A stretch of DNA of 64,000 nt, from the NCBI RefSeq assembly GCF_032484785.1, contig NZ_JAUETR010000002.1, forward strand, positions 1,302,001 through 1,366,000, read 5' to 3'. Each line of letters starts with the position of its first letter. Within the stretch, counting starts at the first letter, position 1. Position numbers and translations under genes: made by a program. Source of the DNA: Bradyrhizobium sp. SZCCHNS1050 (GTDB lineage Bacteria; Pseudomonadota; Alphaproteobacteria; Rhizobiales; Xanthobacteraceae). The notes beneath the pieces are model-generated. The model saw only the letters and a list, made by a program, of their open reading frames with translations. It had not been told where the DNA came from and searched no databases. Below are positions 8,943-18,822 of this stretch, in pieces.

Positions 8943-10904
8943 TCACGCCCGCGCAAACACCAGTACGCCATTCGCGGGGATCGTCACCATCGCCGAGCAC
9001 GGCTGGCCGTGCAGCGCCGGGCCGCCTGCGCTGACCGCGCCATTGTTGCCGACAACACTCGGATTGACCCAGTTGTCATAGACGTCGCTGTTGAATACCT
9101 CCTTCCACTGCCCCGCTGCCGGAAAGCCGATCGCGTAGTCGCGCCATGGCGTCTCGCTGAGGCTGACGATCACCATCACGTCGTCGCCCTGGCCGTCCCA
9201 GCGGTGGAAGGCGAGCACGCGGTTGCCGTCATGGACGTGGACGATGGCGCATCCCTCCGCGGTCAGCGCCGGATGGGTGCGGCGGATCGCGATCAGCTCG
9301 CGCGTGAAGCGCATCGCATCAGCGGTGATCTTGTCCTCGCCGTCGAGCAGCCCCCAACTGATCGTCGTGTCGGGGTTCGGCGTGTCGCTCCACGGCCGGT
9401 CCTCGAACAGTTCCTGGCCCATGAACAGCATCGGGATGCCCGGCGCGGTCAGCAACAGGCCCGTGGCGACGCGGCTGCGGCTGCGCGCATACCAGCAGCG
9501 GCTGTCGACGGGATCGGCGAGGCGCGGGATGCGCGGCTCGCGGCCGGCATAGACGATGTCGTGGTTCTCGATCGAGTTGACCGCGCGCCAGCGCTTGTCG
9601 AGGCTGAGATCGGCGATCGCCGCGGCGATCGGCTGCATCGGGACGACGGCGCCCGCGCCGCCGGCCGCGCTCGCGACGGCGCCGCGCACCGCGAGCCGCA
9701 GTCCGTCGCTCCAGGTCGCATCGAAGCCGGCGCCGCCATGCGCGATGTCCCTCACCACCCACGGGTTCACCGGCCAGTATTCCGCGATCTGGATCGCATC
9801 CGGCTTCTCCGCGCGCAGCGCTTCGGTGAGCTGCTGGCAGGTCGCCCAGCCGCCGAAGCGGTCCATCACGCTGACCTCGTCGAAACGCAGGCCGTCGGCG
9901 TGATACTCGCGATAGAACATCACGGCGTTGTCGACGAGATACCGCCGCACGTCGGCGTTCCAGTAGGCGAACACCTGGCCGCCCGCCCAGCCCTGATCGG
10001 TGAAATACAGGCTGCGATTGGGATCGCCATAGGCCTGACGATCGAAGAACCAGATGCTGCTCTCGTCAAAACCGCCGCCGGCGTGGTTGTAGACGACGTC
10101 GAACAGCACGGCGACGCCATGGACATGGCAGACGTCGATCAGCGCGCGGAGCTGGTCGTCACAGTGACGCACCACGCCGATATCGGCGTAAGGTGTCGCG
10201 CCGGCTGCGACGAGGATCTCGTTGGTGCGTTTGAAGTAGGCCGCGAGATGCGCGTCTTCTGCCTCCCCGTACTCGCTCTCCGGGCTGAACAGGTCGGTGC
10301 CGTTGTAACCCATGCTGAACATGGTCGGGAATTCCTGCACCGGCAACAGCTCGATCGCGTTGACGCCGAGCTTCGCCAGATGCGGCACGCGCTCGATCAC
10401 GTCGAAGAAGCAGCCGTCGGGATTGCCCGCCTTCATGTCGAAGGTGCCGACGTGGAGCTGATAGATCACGAGCTCGTTGTTGGGCGGCGGCGTGTAGTCG
10501 GTGTCGTGCCAGGGAAAAGCGTGCGGATTGCGCAGCACCGAATGCGCCTGCGGAAACGGCGGATCGAGCGTAAGCAGCCGTGCATGCGGATCGCGCTTGT
10601 AGCCGGAGCTGCCTTCACCCTCGACGAAGTACATATAGGCGTCGCCGTCCTTCAGAGACGGCACGAAGATCGCCCAATGGCCGTTGCCGATCGGCGCCAG
10701 CCGGCAGCTCGCATCCTGCGCCCAGTCGTTGAACGGGCCGGAGACGTAGACCGCCTTGGCATGCGGCGCGAACACGCGGAAGGTGGCGCCGCCGGTCACC
10801 AGGGTGCCGCCCATGGGAGCCTGGAGAAGATGCATCTGCCTGAGCGAAATCCTGAGGCCTTCGGGGAACGGCGGCAGCGTAACAGGTTCGAGCAGCATAT
10901 CCAT
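8943..10904 (-). CDS. GH13 alpha-glucan-active enzyme (branching-enzyme/amylase type) with N-terminal CBM48
   Basis: A 653-residue protein. The N-terminal 45-130 is a CBM48-like beta domain ('ATFRVFAPHAKAVYVSGPFN'). The rest is a GH13 barrel with regions I-IV visible: 'DVVYNHAG', 'DGLRFDEVS' (Asp nucleophile), 'QIAEYWPV' (Glu acid/base) and 'SIENHDIVY' (transition-state Asp), plus the C-terminal beta domain. All three catalytic acids are present. The CBM48 plus 'QLHVGTF' arrangement resembles glycogen branching and debranching enzymes, but it is shorter than typical GlgB, so the exact reaction on alpha-1,4-glucan is uncertain. No signal peptide is seen, so it is cytoplasmic. It lies 20 bp downstream of the CsaA-like gene on the same strand. 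Confidence 0.85.
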   Translation of the reverse strand: MDMLLEPVTLPPFPEGLRISLRQMHLLQAPMGGTLVTGGATFRVFAPHAKAVYVSGPFNDWAQDASCRLAPIGNGHWAIFVPSLKDGDAYMYFVEGEGSSGYKRDPHARLLTLDPPFPQAHSVLRNPHAFPWHDTDYTPPPNNELVIYQLHVGTFDMKAGNPDGCFFDVIERVPHLAKLGVNAIELLPVQEFPTMFSMGYNGTDLFSPESEYGEAEDAHLAAYFKRTNEILVAAGATPYADIGVVRHCDDQLRALIDVCHVHGVAVLFDVVYNHAGGGFDESSIWFFDRQAYGDPNRSLYFTDQGWAGGQVFAYWNADVRRYLVDNAVMFYREYHADGLRFDEVSVMDRFGGWATCQQLTEALRAEKPDAIQIAEYWPVNPWVVRDIAHGGAGFDATWSDGLRLAVRGAVASAAGGAGAVVPMQPIAAAIADLSLDKRWRAVNSIENHDIVYAGREPRIPRLADPVDSRCWYARSRSRVATGLLLTAPGIPMLFMGQELFEDRPWSDTPNPDTTISWGLLDGEDKITADAMRFTRELIAIRRTHPALTAEGCAIVHVHDGNRVLAFHRWDGQGDDVMVIVSLSETPWRDYAIGFPAAGQWKEVFNSDVYDNWVNPSVVGNNGAVSAGGPALHGQPCSAMVTIPANGVLVFARA

Positions 10905-10924
10905 GGCGGTCGGCTCTCCGCGCG

Positions 10925-11296
10925 TCAGAACAGCCGCGCGCCGTTCGGCACGCGCTTGTCGGGCTGGAACAGCACGACGTTGCCCTGTTCATCGGGAAAG
11001 CCGAGCGTCAGCACCTCGGACATGAACTTGCCGATCTGGCGCGGCGGGAAGTTGACGACGCCGGCCACCTGGCGGCCGACCAGGGTGGCCGGATCGTAGA
11101 GCGTGGCGATCTGGGCGCTGGAGCGCCTGGCGCCGATGCCGGGCCCGAAATCGATCGTCAGCTTCAGCGACGGTTTGCGCGCCTCCGGATAGGGCTCGGC
11201 CGCGACGATGGTGCCGACGCGGATGTCGACGGCCAGGAACTGGTCGAAGCTGATCCCTGCTGCCGCCGGCGCTGTGGGATCATGGGCAAGATGCAT
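10925..11296 (-). CDS. csaA: CsaA-like tRNA-binding (OB-fold) protein
   Basis: A 123-residue single-domain protein of normal CsaA length. 'ISFDQFLAVDIRVGTIVAAE' and 'PSLKLTIDFGPGIGARRSSA' are the EMAP II/OB-fold tRNA-binding signature, and it ends 'LGFPDEQGNVVLFQPDK' and 'VPNGARLF'. The family binds tRNA non-specifically, and in Bacillus it has been linked to protein export. I chose ATG 11296; the open frame runs on upstream to 11614, but that part has no family similarity. The gene is followed by the GH13 gene, with no obvious functional link. Confidence 0.88.
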   Translation of the reverse strand: MHLAHDPTAPAAAGISFDQFLAVDIRVGTIVAAEPYPEARKPSLKLTIDFGPGIGARRSSAQIATLYDPATLVGRQVAGVVNFPPRQIGKFMSEVLTLGFPDEQGNVVLFQPDKRVPNGARLF

Positions 11297-11800
11297 GGCG
11301 GCCTCATCGAACGCGCGACCGCGCGGGAGGGCTTGCGGTGCCGACGCGGTCTGGGCCGGAATCTTTAATCGCCATAAGGTCTCCTGACAATGCACCCGCC
11401 CGGCGACGGCACGGCACATGGACGATTGGCTGTATTGGTGTGGCAGGCCGGTCGCAGGCTGCGGAGCCTTCAACCGCAGGCTGGGCAAGCGGGGGGTGCC
11501 GCTGCCCCGCATCGCCGAGGGGGAGGTGCGTGAAACGCCATGGCATGTCGCTAGCGGCGAATCGCCGCGTGCACGCCTTGGCCCGCCCCGCAGCATGTCC
11601 GCCGCCGAGCGCAATGACTATGACCCGTCACCTGTAATGTCGCAGTTCGGTCGCTTTGCGTCCAGACGCAGCACGGAGGCTCAGCTTGGCCGCGAATTGC
11701 GGACATCATCAGCACGCTTCGCTAGGCACAACCTGCCTACCGCACGCCGCTGCCCCAGCGCTCTTGAGAATGGTCCTGGACGAAGCTTCTGTCAGGCGAG
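11297..11800. other. 504 bp without a supported gene
   Basis: Several frames are open but none shows a family motif or a convincing ribosome site. From about 11745 the sequence begins to match 13179 onward, so the right part of this gap belongs to the duplicated AraC unit. Confidence 0.6.
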
Positions 11801-12793
11801 CTAGGCGGCTCGCCGCGAGCGCGAGAGAGTGTCGGATGGAAGCTCACCGAACATCTCGCGATAGTCTCTCGCGAAGTGTCCGAGATTTCCGAAGCCGCAA
11901 TTGTAGGCGACTGCAGAGACGGAGGTGCGCTGATCTGCCCCCGAGAGCATCTGCTTTGCCCGTCGCAATCGCACCGTTTTCGCAAACGCCATCGGCGAGT
12001 ATCCGCGGCTCTTCTTGAACGCAGTATAGAGCGCGCGGATGCTGACGCCTGTCTGCGATGCCAGCGCCTCGATCGTGATGGCGCGGTCCCAAGAAGCCTC
12101 GATATACTCCTCGGCCAGCCGGACGATGCGCGGCACGACATCCTTTTCGGCTCTCTCCAACAGCTCGCTGAAATTGTGGCGGTGAGCCGACAGGAAGGAA
12201 ACGATGAGAGCCTGCTCCAGTTCGACGAGCACCGCGCGCGGCAGCTCTGTCGCCGTCGCATCCAGCTGATGAGCGAGGAACATCGCCAGATCGCGCAAGA
12301 CCAGAGCGTTCGGCTGCACCGCAGCCGCCATGGGATCGAACCTGAGGACGCCAGCCGGCTTTGCGCCCAGGAGCGTCGTCAACGACCTTTCCAGCGCCCC
12401 CGTACTTATTCGAAGAATGAGCTGCGCATAACCTGGCTCGAACACAATCCTGATCGGTTCACCCGGCGGAATTATACAGGCCTGCCGCTCAGTTATCGCG
12501 ATCGCCGTGCGATTTAGAACGGTCAAAGCTCTGCCTTTGAGGCCAATTTGCAGGCGCGCGAAGTCGCCCTCCGGGAACTTGACGACCGACGTTCCCCCGT
12601 CATATGAACAAAAGCCAAGGCCGATATTCGCAAGCCGAAGGTAGTTGCCCACCCCCAGGAAGCCATCTGGCTTGGTGACTGTGAAGCCAGTTGCCCCGTA
12701 GACGGTACGCAACGCGTGCTCCATCGCCTCTGGATCGTCTGTACGAATGACGGGAGCGCGGCTCAGCAGGCTTACGGATTGATCTAGGTTCAT
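11785..12793. repeat. Tandem duplication unit A (AraC copy 1)
   Basis: Matches 13217-14225 at a constant offset of 1432 bp. From about 11797 to 12255 I count only two mismatches; beyond that, toward the gene start, mismatches become frequent (roughly one in seven). Confidence 0.9.
11801..12793 (-). CDS. AraC family transcriptional regulator, copy 1
   Basis: A 330-residue regulator. The N-terminal half (to about residue 200) is an AraC-binding-like cupin domain ('GATGFTVTKPDGFLGVGNYL', 'LGFCSYDGGTSVVKFPEG'). Residues about 215-320 hold the double helix-turn-helix of AraC/XylS proteins ('ITIEALASQTGVSIRALYTA', 'SAVAYNCGFGNLGHFARDYR'). The ATG at 12793 has GAGGT upstream, and its copy 2 counterpart is at 14225. 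Its C-terminal 150 codons are nearly identical in DNA to copy 2, while the N-terminal half has clearly diverged. A neighbouring target operon is not evident; the flank is decayed. Confidence 0.88.
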   Translation of the reverse strand: MNLDQSVSLLSRAPVIRTDDPEAMEHALRTVYGATGFTVTKPDGFLGVGNYLRLANIGLGFCSYDGGTSVVKFPEGDFARLQIGLKGRALTVLNRTAIAITERQACIIPPGEPIRIVFEPGYAQLILRISTGALERSLTTLLGAKPAGVLRFDPMAAAVQPNALVLRDLAMFLAHQLDATATELPRAVLVELEQALIVSFLSAHRHNFSELLERAEKDVVPRIVRLAEEYIEASWDRAITIEALASQTGVSIRALYTAFKKSRGYSPMAFAKTVRLRRAKQMLSGADQRTSVSAVAYNCGFGNLGHFARDYREMFGELPSDTLSRSRRAA

Positions 12794-13232
12794 CGGAAGA
12801 TGGTACCTCGGTTTGACCGAACTGATACTCCGGGAAAACACCGGTCAGCGGCGAGGTGTCGCAGTTCCATCTTCTTCATCGATGCGCTTCAATTTCCTTC
12901 CGGATTACTACTTGGCCTCATCTCATGAGGTCTGCGCTGGACGACGCGGCAACCCTCCCGCCTACCCCCGAGAGAATATCCGCCATGAAGTTGAAGCTCG
13001 CTACGCGTATCCAGCAGCGACGTCAGGTGAACGTGACCCGAACAAGTTGAAAAGCGCGGCGCTTTCTACGAGACGAGAATATTCGAAAGACCTGACCCGC
13101 TTCTTAGCGCCTCGCCGCAGTCGGACGGCGTCATCATGATTGGCTCTCAGCTTGACTTGGCGACCCGCGCTTTGCTTCGCCGCTGCCCAAGCGCTATTGG
13201 GACTGGCCTGACCGACGCTTCTGTCAGGCGAG
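12794..13232. other. Decayed intergenic segment, duplicated near 14226-14800
   Basis: No intact gene. A short plus-strand reading 'MRSALDDAATLPPTPERISA' from about 12925 resembles 'MSSVLDEAVIPCPRPGK' from about 14586, and the DNA after both continues 'GAACGTGACC' and 'GAGACGA.AAT.TTCG'. The two gaps therefore look like decayed copies of one ancestral segment upstream of AraC. Confidence 0.5.
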
Positions 13233-14225
13233 CTAGGCGGCTCGCCGCGAGCGCGACAGAGTGTCGGATGGAAGCTCACCGAACATCTCGCGATAGTCTC
13301 TCGCGAAGTGTCCCAGATTTCCGAAGCCGCAATTGTAGGCGACTGCAGAGACGGAGGTGCGCTGATCTGCCCCCGAGAGCATCTGCTTTGCCCGTCGCAA
13401 TCGCACCGTTTTCGCAAACGCCATCGGCGAGTATCCGCGGCTCTTCTTGAACGCAGTATAGAGCGCGCGGATGCTGACGCCTGTCTGCGATGCCAGCGCC
13501 TCGATCGTGATGGCGCGGTCCCAAGAAGCCTCGATATACTCCTCGGCCAGCCGGACGATGCGCGGCACGACATCCTTTTCGGCTCTCTCCAACAGCTCGC
13601 TGAAATTGTGGCGGTGAGCCGACAGGAAGGAAACGATGAGAGCCTGCTCCAGTTCGACGAGCACCGCGCGCGGCAGCTCTGTCGCCGTCGCATCCAACTG
13701 ATGAGCGAGAAACATCGCCAGATCGCGCAAGACCAGAGCGTTCGGCTGCACCGCAGCCGCTATGGGATCAAACTTGAGGACACCGGCTGGCTTTGCACCG
13801 AGCAGCGTCGTCAATGTCTGCTCCAACGCCCTCGCGCTTATTCGAAGAATGAGCTGCTCATAACCTGGCTCGAACACAATCCTGTTGGGTTCGCCAGGCG
13901 CAACTATGCAGGACTGCCGTTCGGTTATCGCGATCGCCGTGCGATTCAGAACGGTCAAAGCGCTGCCTTTGAGGCCAATTTGCAGGCGCGCGTAGTCGCT
14001 TTCCGGGAACTTGACGACCGCCCTCGCCCCGCCATAGGCACAAAAGCCAAGGCCGATATTCGCAAGCCGAAGATAGTTGCCCACCCCCAGGAAGCCATCT
14101 GCCTTGGTGACTGCGAAGCCCGTTGCCCCATAGACCGTACGCAACGCGTGCTCCATCGCCTCCGGATCGTCCGTACGAATGACGGGAGCCCGGCTCAATA
14201 GGCTCACGGATCGGTCCAAGTTCAT
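13217..14225. repeat. Tandem duplication unit B (AraC copy 2)
   Basis: Partner of 11785-12793. Similarity seems to extend a little further left, to about 13179, with indels. Confidence 0.9.
13233..14225 (-). CDS. AraC family transcriptional regulator, copy 2
   Basis: A 330-residue paralogue of the gene at 11801-12793, with the same two domains and the same C-terminus ('ELPSDTLSRSRRAA'). The ATG at 14225 has GAGGA 8 nt upstream. The sensing half carries many substitutions relative to copy 1 ('FCAYGGARAVVKFPESDYAR'), so the two may bind different ligands, while the DNA-binding half is practically unchanged. It sits in the same poorly coding patch. Tandem duplication followed by gene conversion of the 3' half is the simplest reading. 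Confidence 0.88.
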   Translation of the reverse strand: MNLDRSVSLLSRAPVIRTDDPEAMEHALRTVYGATGFAVTKADGFLGVGNYLRLANIGLGFCAYGGARAVVKFPESDYARLQIGLKGSALTVLNRTAIAITERQSCIVAPGEPNRIVFEPGYEQLILRISARALEQTLTTLLGAKPAGVLKFDPIAAAVQPNALVLRDLAMFLAHQLDATATELPRAVLVELEQALIVSFLSAHRHNFSELLERAEKDVVPRIVRLAEEYIEASWDRAITIEALASQTGVSIRALYTAFKKSRGYSPMAFAKTVRLRRAKQMLSGADQRTSVSAVAYNCGFGNLGHFARDYREMFGELPSDTLSRSRRAA

Positions 14226-14903
14226 CGGTCTGTCCTCGCTCACGGCTCGCTTGAATACCGAAGAGTACGTCCTCCCGACTGATCCAAGTCAACTCCGAGA
14301 AACTCCCGTCACGCGGCAGGCGGCCAGGCGGCCAGGCGGCCAGGCGCCGCAGCTCGATCATGTTCCCGACTTCTCACATGTTAATTTGAGCAGGTAACTG
14401 GCTAGTGTTGCGGCTAATTCTGAGCAACGTTTGCAGAGTTTGGACTTGAGAATAACTTCAAAATCGCCGCGCGACGCGCTTCAATCTCGTTGAGATGAGC
14501 AGGCAGCAGGTTCTGTCGAGTGCGACCGTAAGAGAGGGGATGAACGTGGCGGCACGGGAACCGGCATCCCGGCGAAGTGGAACTCATGAGTTCCGTGCTG
14601 GACGAGGCGGTGATCCCCTGCCCAAGGCCGGGCAAAACTCCACCACGAAATCAAGACTCGCCAGGCGCATCCTCGCAGCGACAGACAGGGTTGAACGTGA
14701 CCGAGCGAGCCGAGACCCGCGGCACTTTTGGGAGACGATAATGTTCGGAACACCAACACACCTAACCGGCGACGCTCGGCGCTTGAGATTCTCGATCTTG
14801 CGAAGCAGGTCACCGAAGCGATGAACTTATGCCCTTGTCACAACGCGAACCTGGCAACGTCCACACGCCTGTCGATATGAGGCGAGATGAAGTGAGTCCA
14901 ATC
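14226..14903. other. 678 bp without a supported gene; second decayed flank
   Basis: Contains the degenerate counterpart of the segment at 12794-13232 and a short tandem repeat at 14317-14348. Open frames on both strands lack recognisable motifs. Confidence 0.5.
14317..14348. repeat. Short tandem repeat, 8-bp unit CAGGCGGC, three perfect copies plus one variant
   Basis: Units at 14317, 14325 and 14333 are identical, and the fourth at 14341 ends GCC. It lies about 90 bp upstream of AraC copy 2. Confidence 0.85.
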
Positions 14904-15278
14904 ATGCTTATCAAGACGGTCACGTTGCATTCTCTTAGTTATCTTGTAGGCATTACCAGTTCAGTGGCGGTGCACCAGGTCATCCCCTCGCCGGGCACAG
15001 CGAGCGTCTTCCAGTCTGGCACGACTGCAATAGGTCATCAGCAGGTCGCCAATCGCTCGACCAAGAGCGATAAGTTGCCAATCAGGCAGGCAAAGCGTCA
15101 ACTCAACGTGCCAAGTTTCAATTTCGGAACCAACTGTAAACCGCCGATTGATGTCCGTGGGCGCTGCTTTGCAGACGCCGGAGGGACCCGCAAGGTCGCG
15201 CTGTCCGCTCGCGGCCCCCTTCGCGGCATACCGATTGTTTTGAACCAAATTGGTCCTGATGCGACAGATCTCGTGTAG
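14904..15278 (+). CDS. Possible small secreted hypothetical protein
   Basis: A 124-codon open frame. Its start 'MLIKTVTLHSLSYLVGITSS' could be a signal peptide, and a purine-rich stretch precedes the ATG. The remainder is not recognisable, and codon use is less GC-rich than in neighbours, so it may be foreign or not a gene. It is listed because it is followed after 16 bp by another candidate on the same strand. Confidence 0.25.
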   Translation: MLIKTVTLHSLSYLVGITSSVAVHQVIPSPGTASVFQSGTTAIGHQQVANRSTKSDKLPIRQAKRQLNVPSFNFGTNCKPPIDVRGRCFADAGGTRKVALSARGPLRGIPIVLNQIGPDATDLV

Positions 15279-15294
15279 TGGTGGTGCAGGCAAA

Positions 15295-15627
15295 ATGACC
15301 GATATTCGAGGCGGCGACCTGTCCAATCATTCGGTATTGAAATCGCTAAGCAGAATCCGCACAGCAAAGCTACACCTCGGTCGGCCGACGTCGCACCAAT
15401 CGACAGAGGCCGCCCTGCTGTCGCAGATCGCGCTTTGCGACGTTCTATTGGACGAAATTCAATCGGTCGCCCGCAGCCTGAAGCGGGCGAGGCCGTGCCC
15501 CGGTGAGCCGACGCCTGGTCGCAACCGGGCGCGGCTGCGGTACCATTCCTCAAGACATGATCTGCAGCGACGACGCGCGGCGCAGCGATGCCGCATGCCG
15601 TCGAAGTTTCGTTCGGTCGCCACCTAG
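15295..15627 (+). CDS. Possible hypothetical protein
   Basis: A 110-codon frame whose first 65 residues look protein-like ('MTDIRGGDLSNHSVLKSLSR', then a helix 'ALLSQIALCDVLLDEIQSVA'), while the C-terminal part is Arg-rich and runs to the edge of a family C repeat. The true C-terminus may have been lost. Function unknown. Confidence 0.3.
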   Translation: MTDIRGGDLSNHSVLKSLSRIRTAKLHLGRPTSHQSTEAALLSQIALCDVLLDEIQSVARSLKRARPCPGEPTPGRNRARLRYHSSRHDLQRRRAAQRCRMPSKFRSVAT

Positions 15628-15726
15628 CCCGGACGAGCGCAGCAACATCCGGGTTCGCCGACACGGCACGCAAGACCGCTGGCGCCGACACGCGTCCTGC
15701 GCGCCGGCTGTCGCTCATGCGGGCTA
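15625..15726. repeat. Inverted intergenic repeat, family C
   Basis: TAGCCCGGACGAGCGCAGCA at the left pairs with the segment ending GCTCATGCGGGCTA at the right. Confidence 0.75.
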
Positions 15727-15771
15727 CGCGCTGCGCCCATATCCGCGCGAGAAACGCACCATCTCTCCTCC

Positions 15772-15798
15772 CTCATTGCGAGCTGCGCTCGCAATGAG
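15772..15798. repeat. 27-bp palindrome, reduced family A element
   Basis: CTCATTGCGAG and CTCGCAATGAG flank CTGCG. It looks like a family A repeat that has lost its inner arms. Confidence 0.8.
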
Positions 15799-15845
15799 GA
15801 TTGGCGCGGCAGTCTCGTGCGTCAAGCTGTCATTCGCACCGGGCG

Positions 15846-15900
15846 CAGTGGGCAGGTCGCTTCGCGGCTTTCGCCGCGTAGCGCCTTTGCCCACCCTACG
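15846..15900. repeat. Partial family B repeat at the 3' end of the ABC operon
   Basis: CAGTGGGCAGGTCGC at the left and GCCTTTGCCCACCCTACG at the right bracket an inner hairpin GCGGCTTTCGCCGC. It lies 10 bp beyond the stop of the last ABC gene and could double as a terminator. Confidence 0.6.
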
Positions 15901-15909
15901 CTACTACAA

Positions 15910-16880
15910 CTACGCATTCTCCAGATGGCACGCCACCCACTGGTCCTCGCCCTTCAGACGCAGCTCGGGCGCCTCCATTCGGCAGCGGTCGAATGCGAGA
16001 GGGCAGCGGGTGTTGAAGCGGCAGCCCTTGGGCGGGTTGACGGGGCTGGGAACGTCGCCCTTGAGAATGATCGGGGTGCGCTCGGCGCCGGGTTCGGGAA
16101 TTGGGACGGCTGAGAGAAGCGCCCTGGTGTAGGGATGGCCGGGAGACGCAAAGATCTGCCGTCTGGGGGCGAGCTCGACGATGCGGCCGAGATACATCAC
16201 GGCGACGCGGTGCGTCATGTGCTCGACGATGGCGAGATCGTGGCTGATGAACAGCAGCGCGAGGCCGAATTCGCGCTGCAGGTCCTGCAGGAGGTTGACG
16301 ATCTGCGCCTTGACGGAGACGTCGAGCGCGGAGACCGCCTCGTCGCAGACGATCACGTCGGGCTTGGCGGCGAGCGCCCGCGCAATGCCGATGCGCTGGC
16401 GCTGGCCGCCGGAGAATTCGTGCGGGCGGCGGTTCACGGCGTCGCGCGGCAGCCGGACGATCTCCATCAGCTCGGCAATGCGCGCATCGCGCTCGGCCGC
16501 AGTCTTGGCGAGGCCGAAATTGTTGATCGGCTCGGCCAGGATGTCGCGGATCCGCATCCGCGGGTTGAGGCTGGAGAACGGGTCCTGGAACACGACCTGA
16601 ACGCGGCGGCGCATGTCGCGCAGGCTGCCCGGGCCGAGATCGTCGATCCGCGTGCCGTCGAGCACGATCTGGCCGGCCGTGATGTCGAACAGGCGCAGGA
16701 TGGCGCGGCCGACGGTGGACTTGCCGCAGCCGGATTCGCCGACCAGCGACAACGTCTCGCCGCGCGCGATCTCGAACGACACGCCGTCGACGGCGTGCAC
16801 CCGGCTCTTGGCTCGCCCAAACAGGCCGCTGCGGATCGGGAAATGCTTCTTGAGGTCGTTGACCTGGAGCAGCGGCATGG

Positions 16881-16884
<4 letters not shown>
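15910..16884 (-). CDS. Peptide/opine-type ABC transporter ATPase, DppF/OppF-like
   Basis: A 324-residue ATPase of the oligopeptide/nickel importer group. It has Walker A 'GESGCGKST', the Q-loop '[15 protein letters not shown]', the signature '[17 protein letters not shown]', Walker B '[13 protein letters not shown]' and the H-loop 'FISHD'. The C-terminal '[15 protein letters not shown]' carries the cysteines typical of the Dpp/Opp extension, which in homologues holds an iron-sulfur cluster. It powers uptake with the ATPase at 16881, and its start overlaps that gene's stop by 4 bp (ATGA). It is the last gene of a five-gene operon. The substrate is not determined; the neighbouring N-carbamoyl-amino acid hydrolase suggests an amino acid derivative. 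Confidence 0.92.
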
Positions 16885-17873
<989 letters not shown>

Positions 17874-17904
17874 TTGAGCTCCCGGCGATCTCTGACTGCG
17901 CTGC

Positions 17905-18822
17905 TCATGGGCTCTTCGCCATGCGCGGGTCGAGCGCGTCGCGGAGGCCGTCGCCGACAAGGTTGACGGCGAGCACGGTCACCGAGAGGAACGCGGCGGG
18001 GAAGAACACGATGAAGGGCTTGACCTGCCACAGCGCGCGGCCTTCGGCCATGATGTTGCCCCAGGACGGGATGGTCGGCGGCGTGCCGGCGCCGATGAAG
18101 GACAGGATCGCCTCGGTGATCATCGCGCTGGCGCAGATGTAGGTCGCCTGCACCAGCATCGGCGCCATGGTGTTGGGCAGGATGTGGCGCAGGATCACCA
18201 TCGGCGTGCGCGTGCCCGAGGCGACCGCGCCATCGACATAGGGCTGCTCTCGCAAGCTCAGGACGACACCGCGCACCAGCCGCGCCACGCGCGGGATCTC
18301 GGCAATGGTGATGGCGAGGATGACGTTGCCGACGCTGCCACGCGTCAGCGCCATCAGCGCCACCGCGAGCAGGATCGGCGGTATCGACATCAGCCCGTCC
18401 ATGCAGCGCATCAGGACGCCATCGGCCCAGCGCAGGAAGCCGGCGACAAGACCGATGGTGAGGCCGATCAGGGAGGCGCCGAGCGCCACCGCGAGGCCGA
18501 CCGTCAGCGAGACGCGGGTGCCATAGAGCACGCGGGAATAAATGTCGCGGCCGAGCGCATCGGTGCCGAACCAGAAATCCGCCGACGGCAGCCGCGTGCG
18601 CTTGGCCGGCGCGATCGCGGTGGGATCGACGGTGAAGAGGAATGGCGCGAACACGCCGATGATGACGAGCAGCAGCAGGAGCGCGCCGCCGATCGCAACC
18701 GTCGGATGGTTGCGCAGGAAGCCGATGGCGCCGCGCCGGATCTTCGGCGCGACCATCAGGTCGGGCAGAACAGGCGCGAGGACGAGGCCTGGCGGCGGCG
18801 ATGTGGAGGTCGTGGCGGTCAA
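17905..18822 (-). CDS. ABC transporter permease, DppC/OppC-like
   Basis: A 305-residue inner-membrane permease. The N-terminal '[20 protein letters not shown]' is the first membrane helix, and '[20 protein letters not shown]' is the family motif before the permease core. The EAA loop lies near '[20 protein letters not shown]'. About six membrane segments are visible. It overlaps the DppB-like gene by 4 bp. Confidence 0.92.
   Translation of the reverse strand: MTATTSTSPPPGLVLAPVLPDLMVAPKIRRGAIGFLRNHPTVAIGGALLLLLVIIGVFAPFLFTVDPTAIAPAKRTRLPSADFWFGTDALGRDIYSRVLYGTRVSLTVGLAVALGASLIGLTIGLVAGFLRWADGVLMRCMDGLMSIPPILLAVALMALTRGSVGNVILAITIAEIPRVARLVRGVVLSLREQPYVDGAVASGTRTPMVILRHILPNTMAPMLVQATYICASAMITEAILSFIGAGTPPTIPSWGNIMAEGRALWQVKPFIVFFPAAFLSVTVLAVNLVGDGLRDALDPRMAKSP

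Noticed and set aside
8805..11099. 764-codon open frame on the plus strand
   Set aside because: Shadow of the GH13 gene, where all catalytic motifs are present on the minus strand.
11297..11614. N-terminal extension of the CsaA-like gene
   Set aside because: CsaA proteins are about 110-125 residues; the extra residues have no similarity and a normal start is present at 11296.
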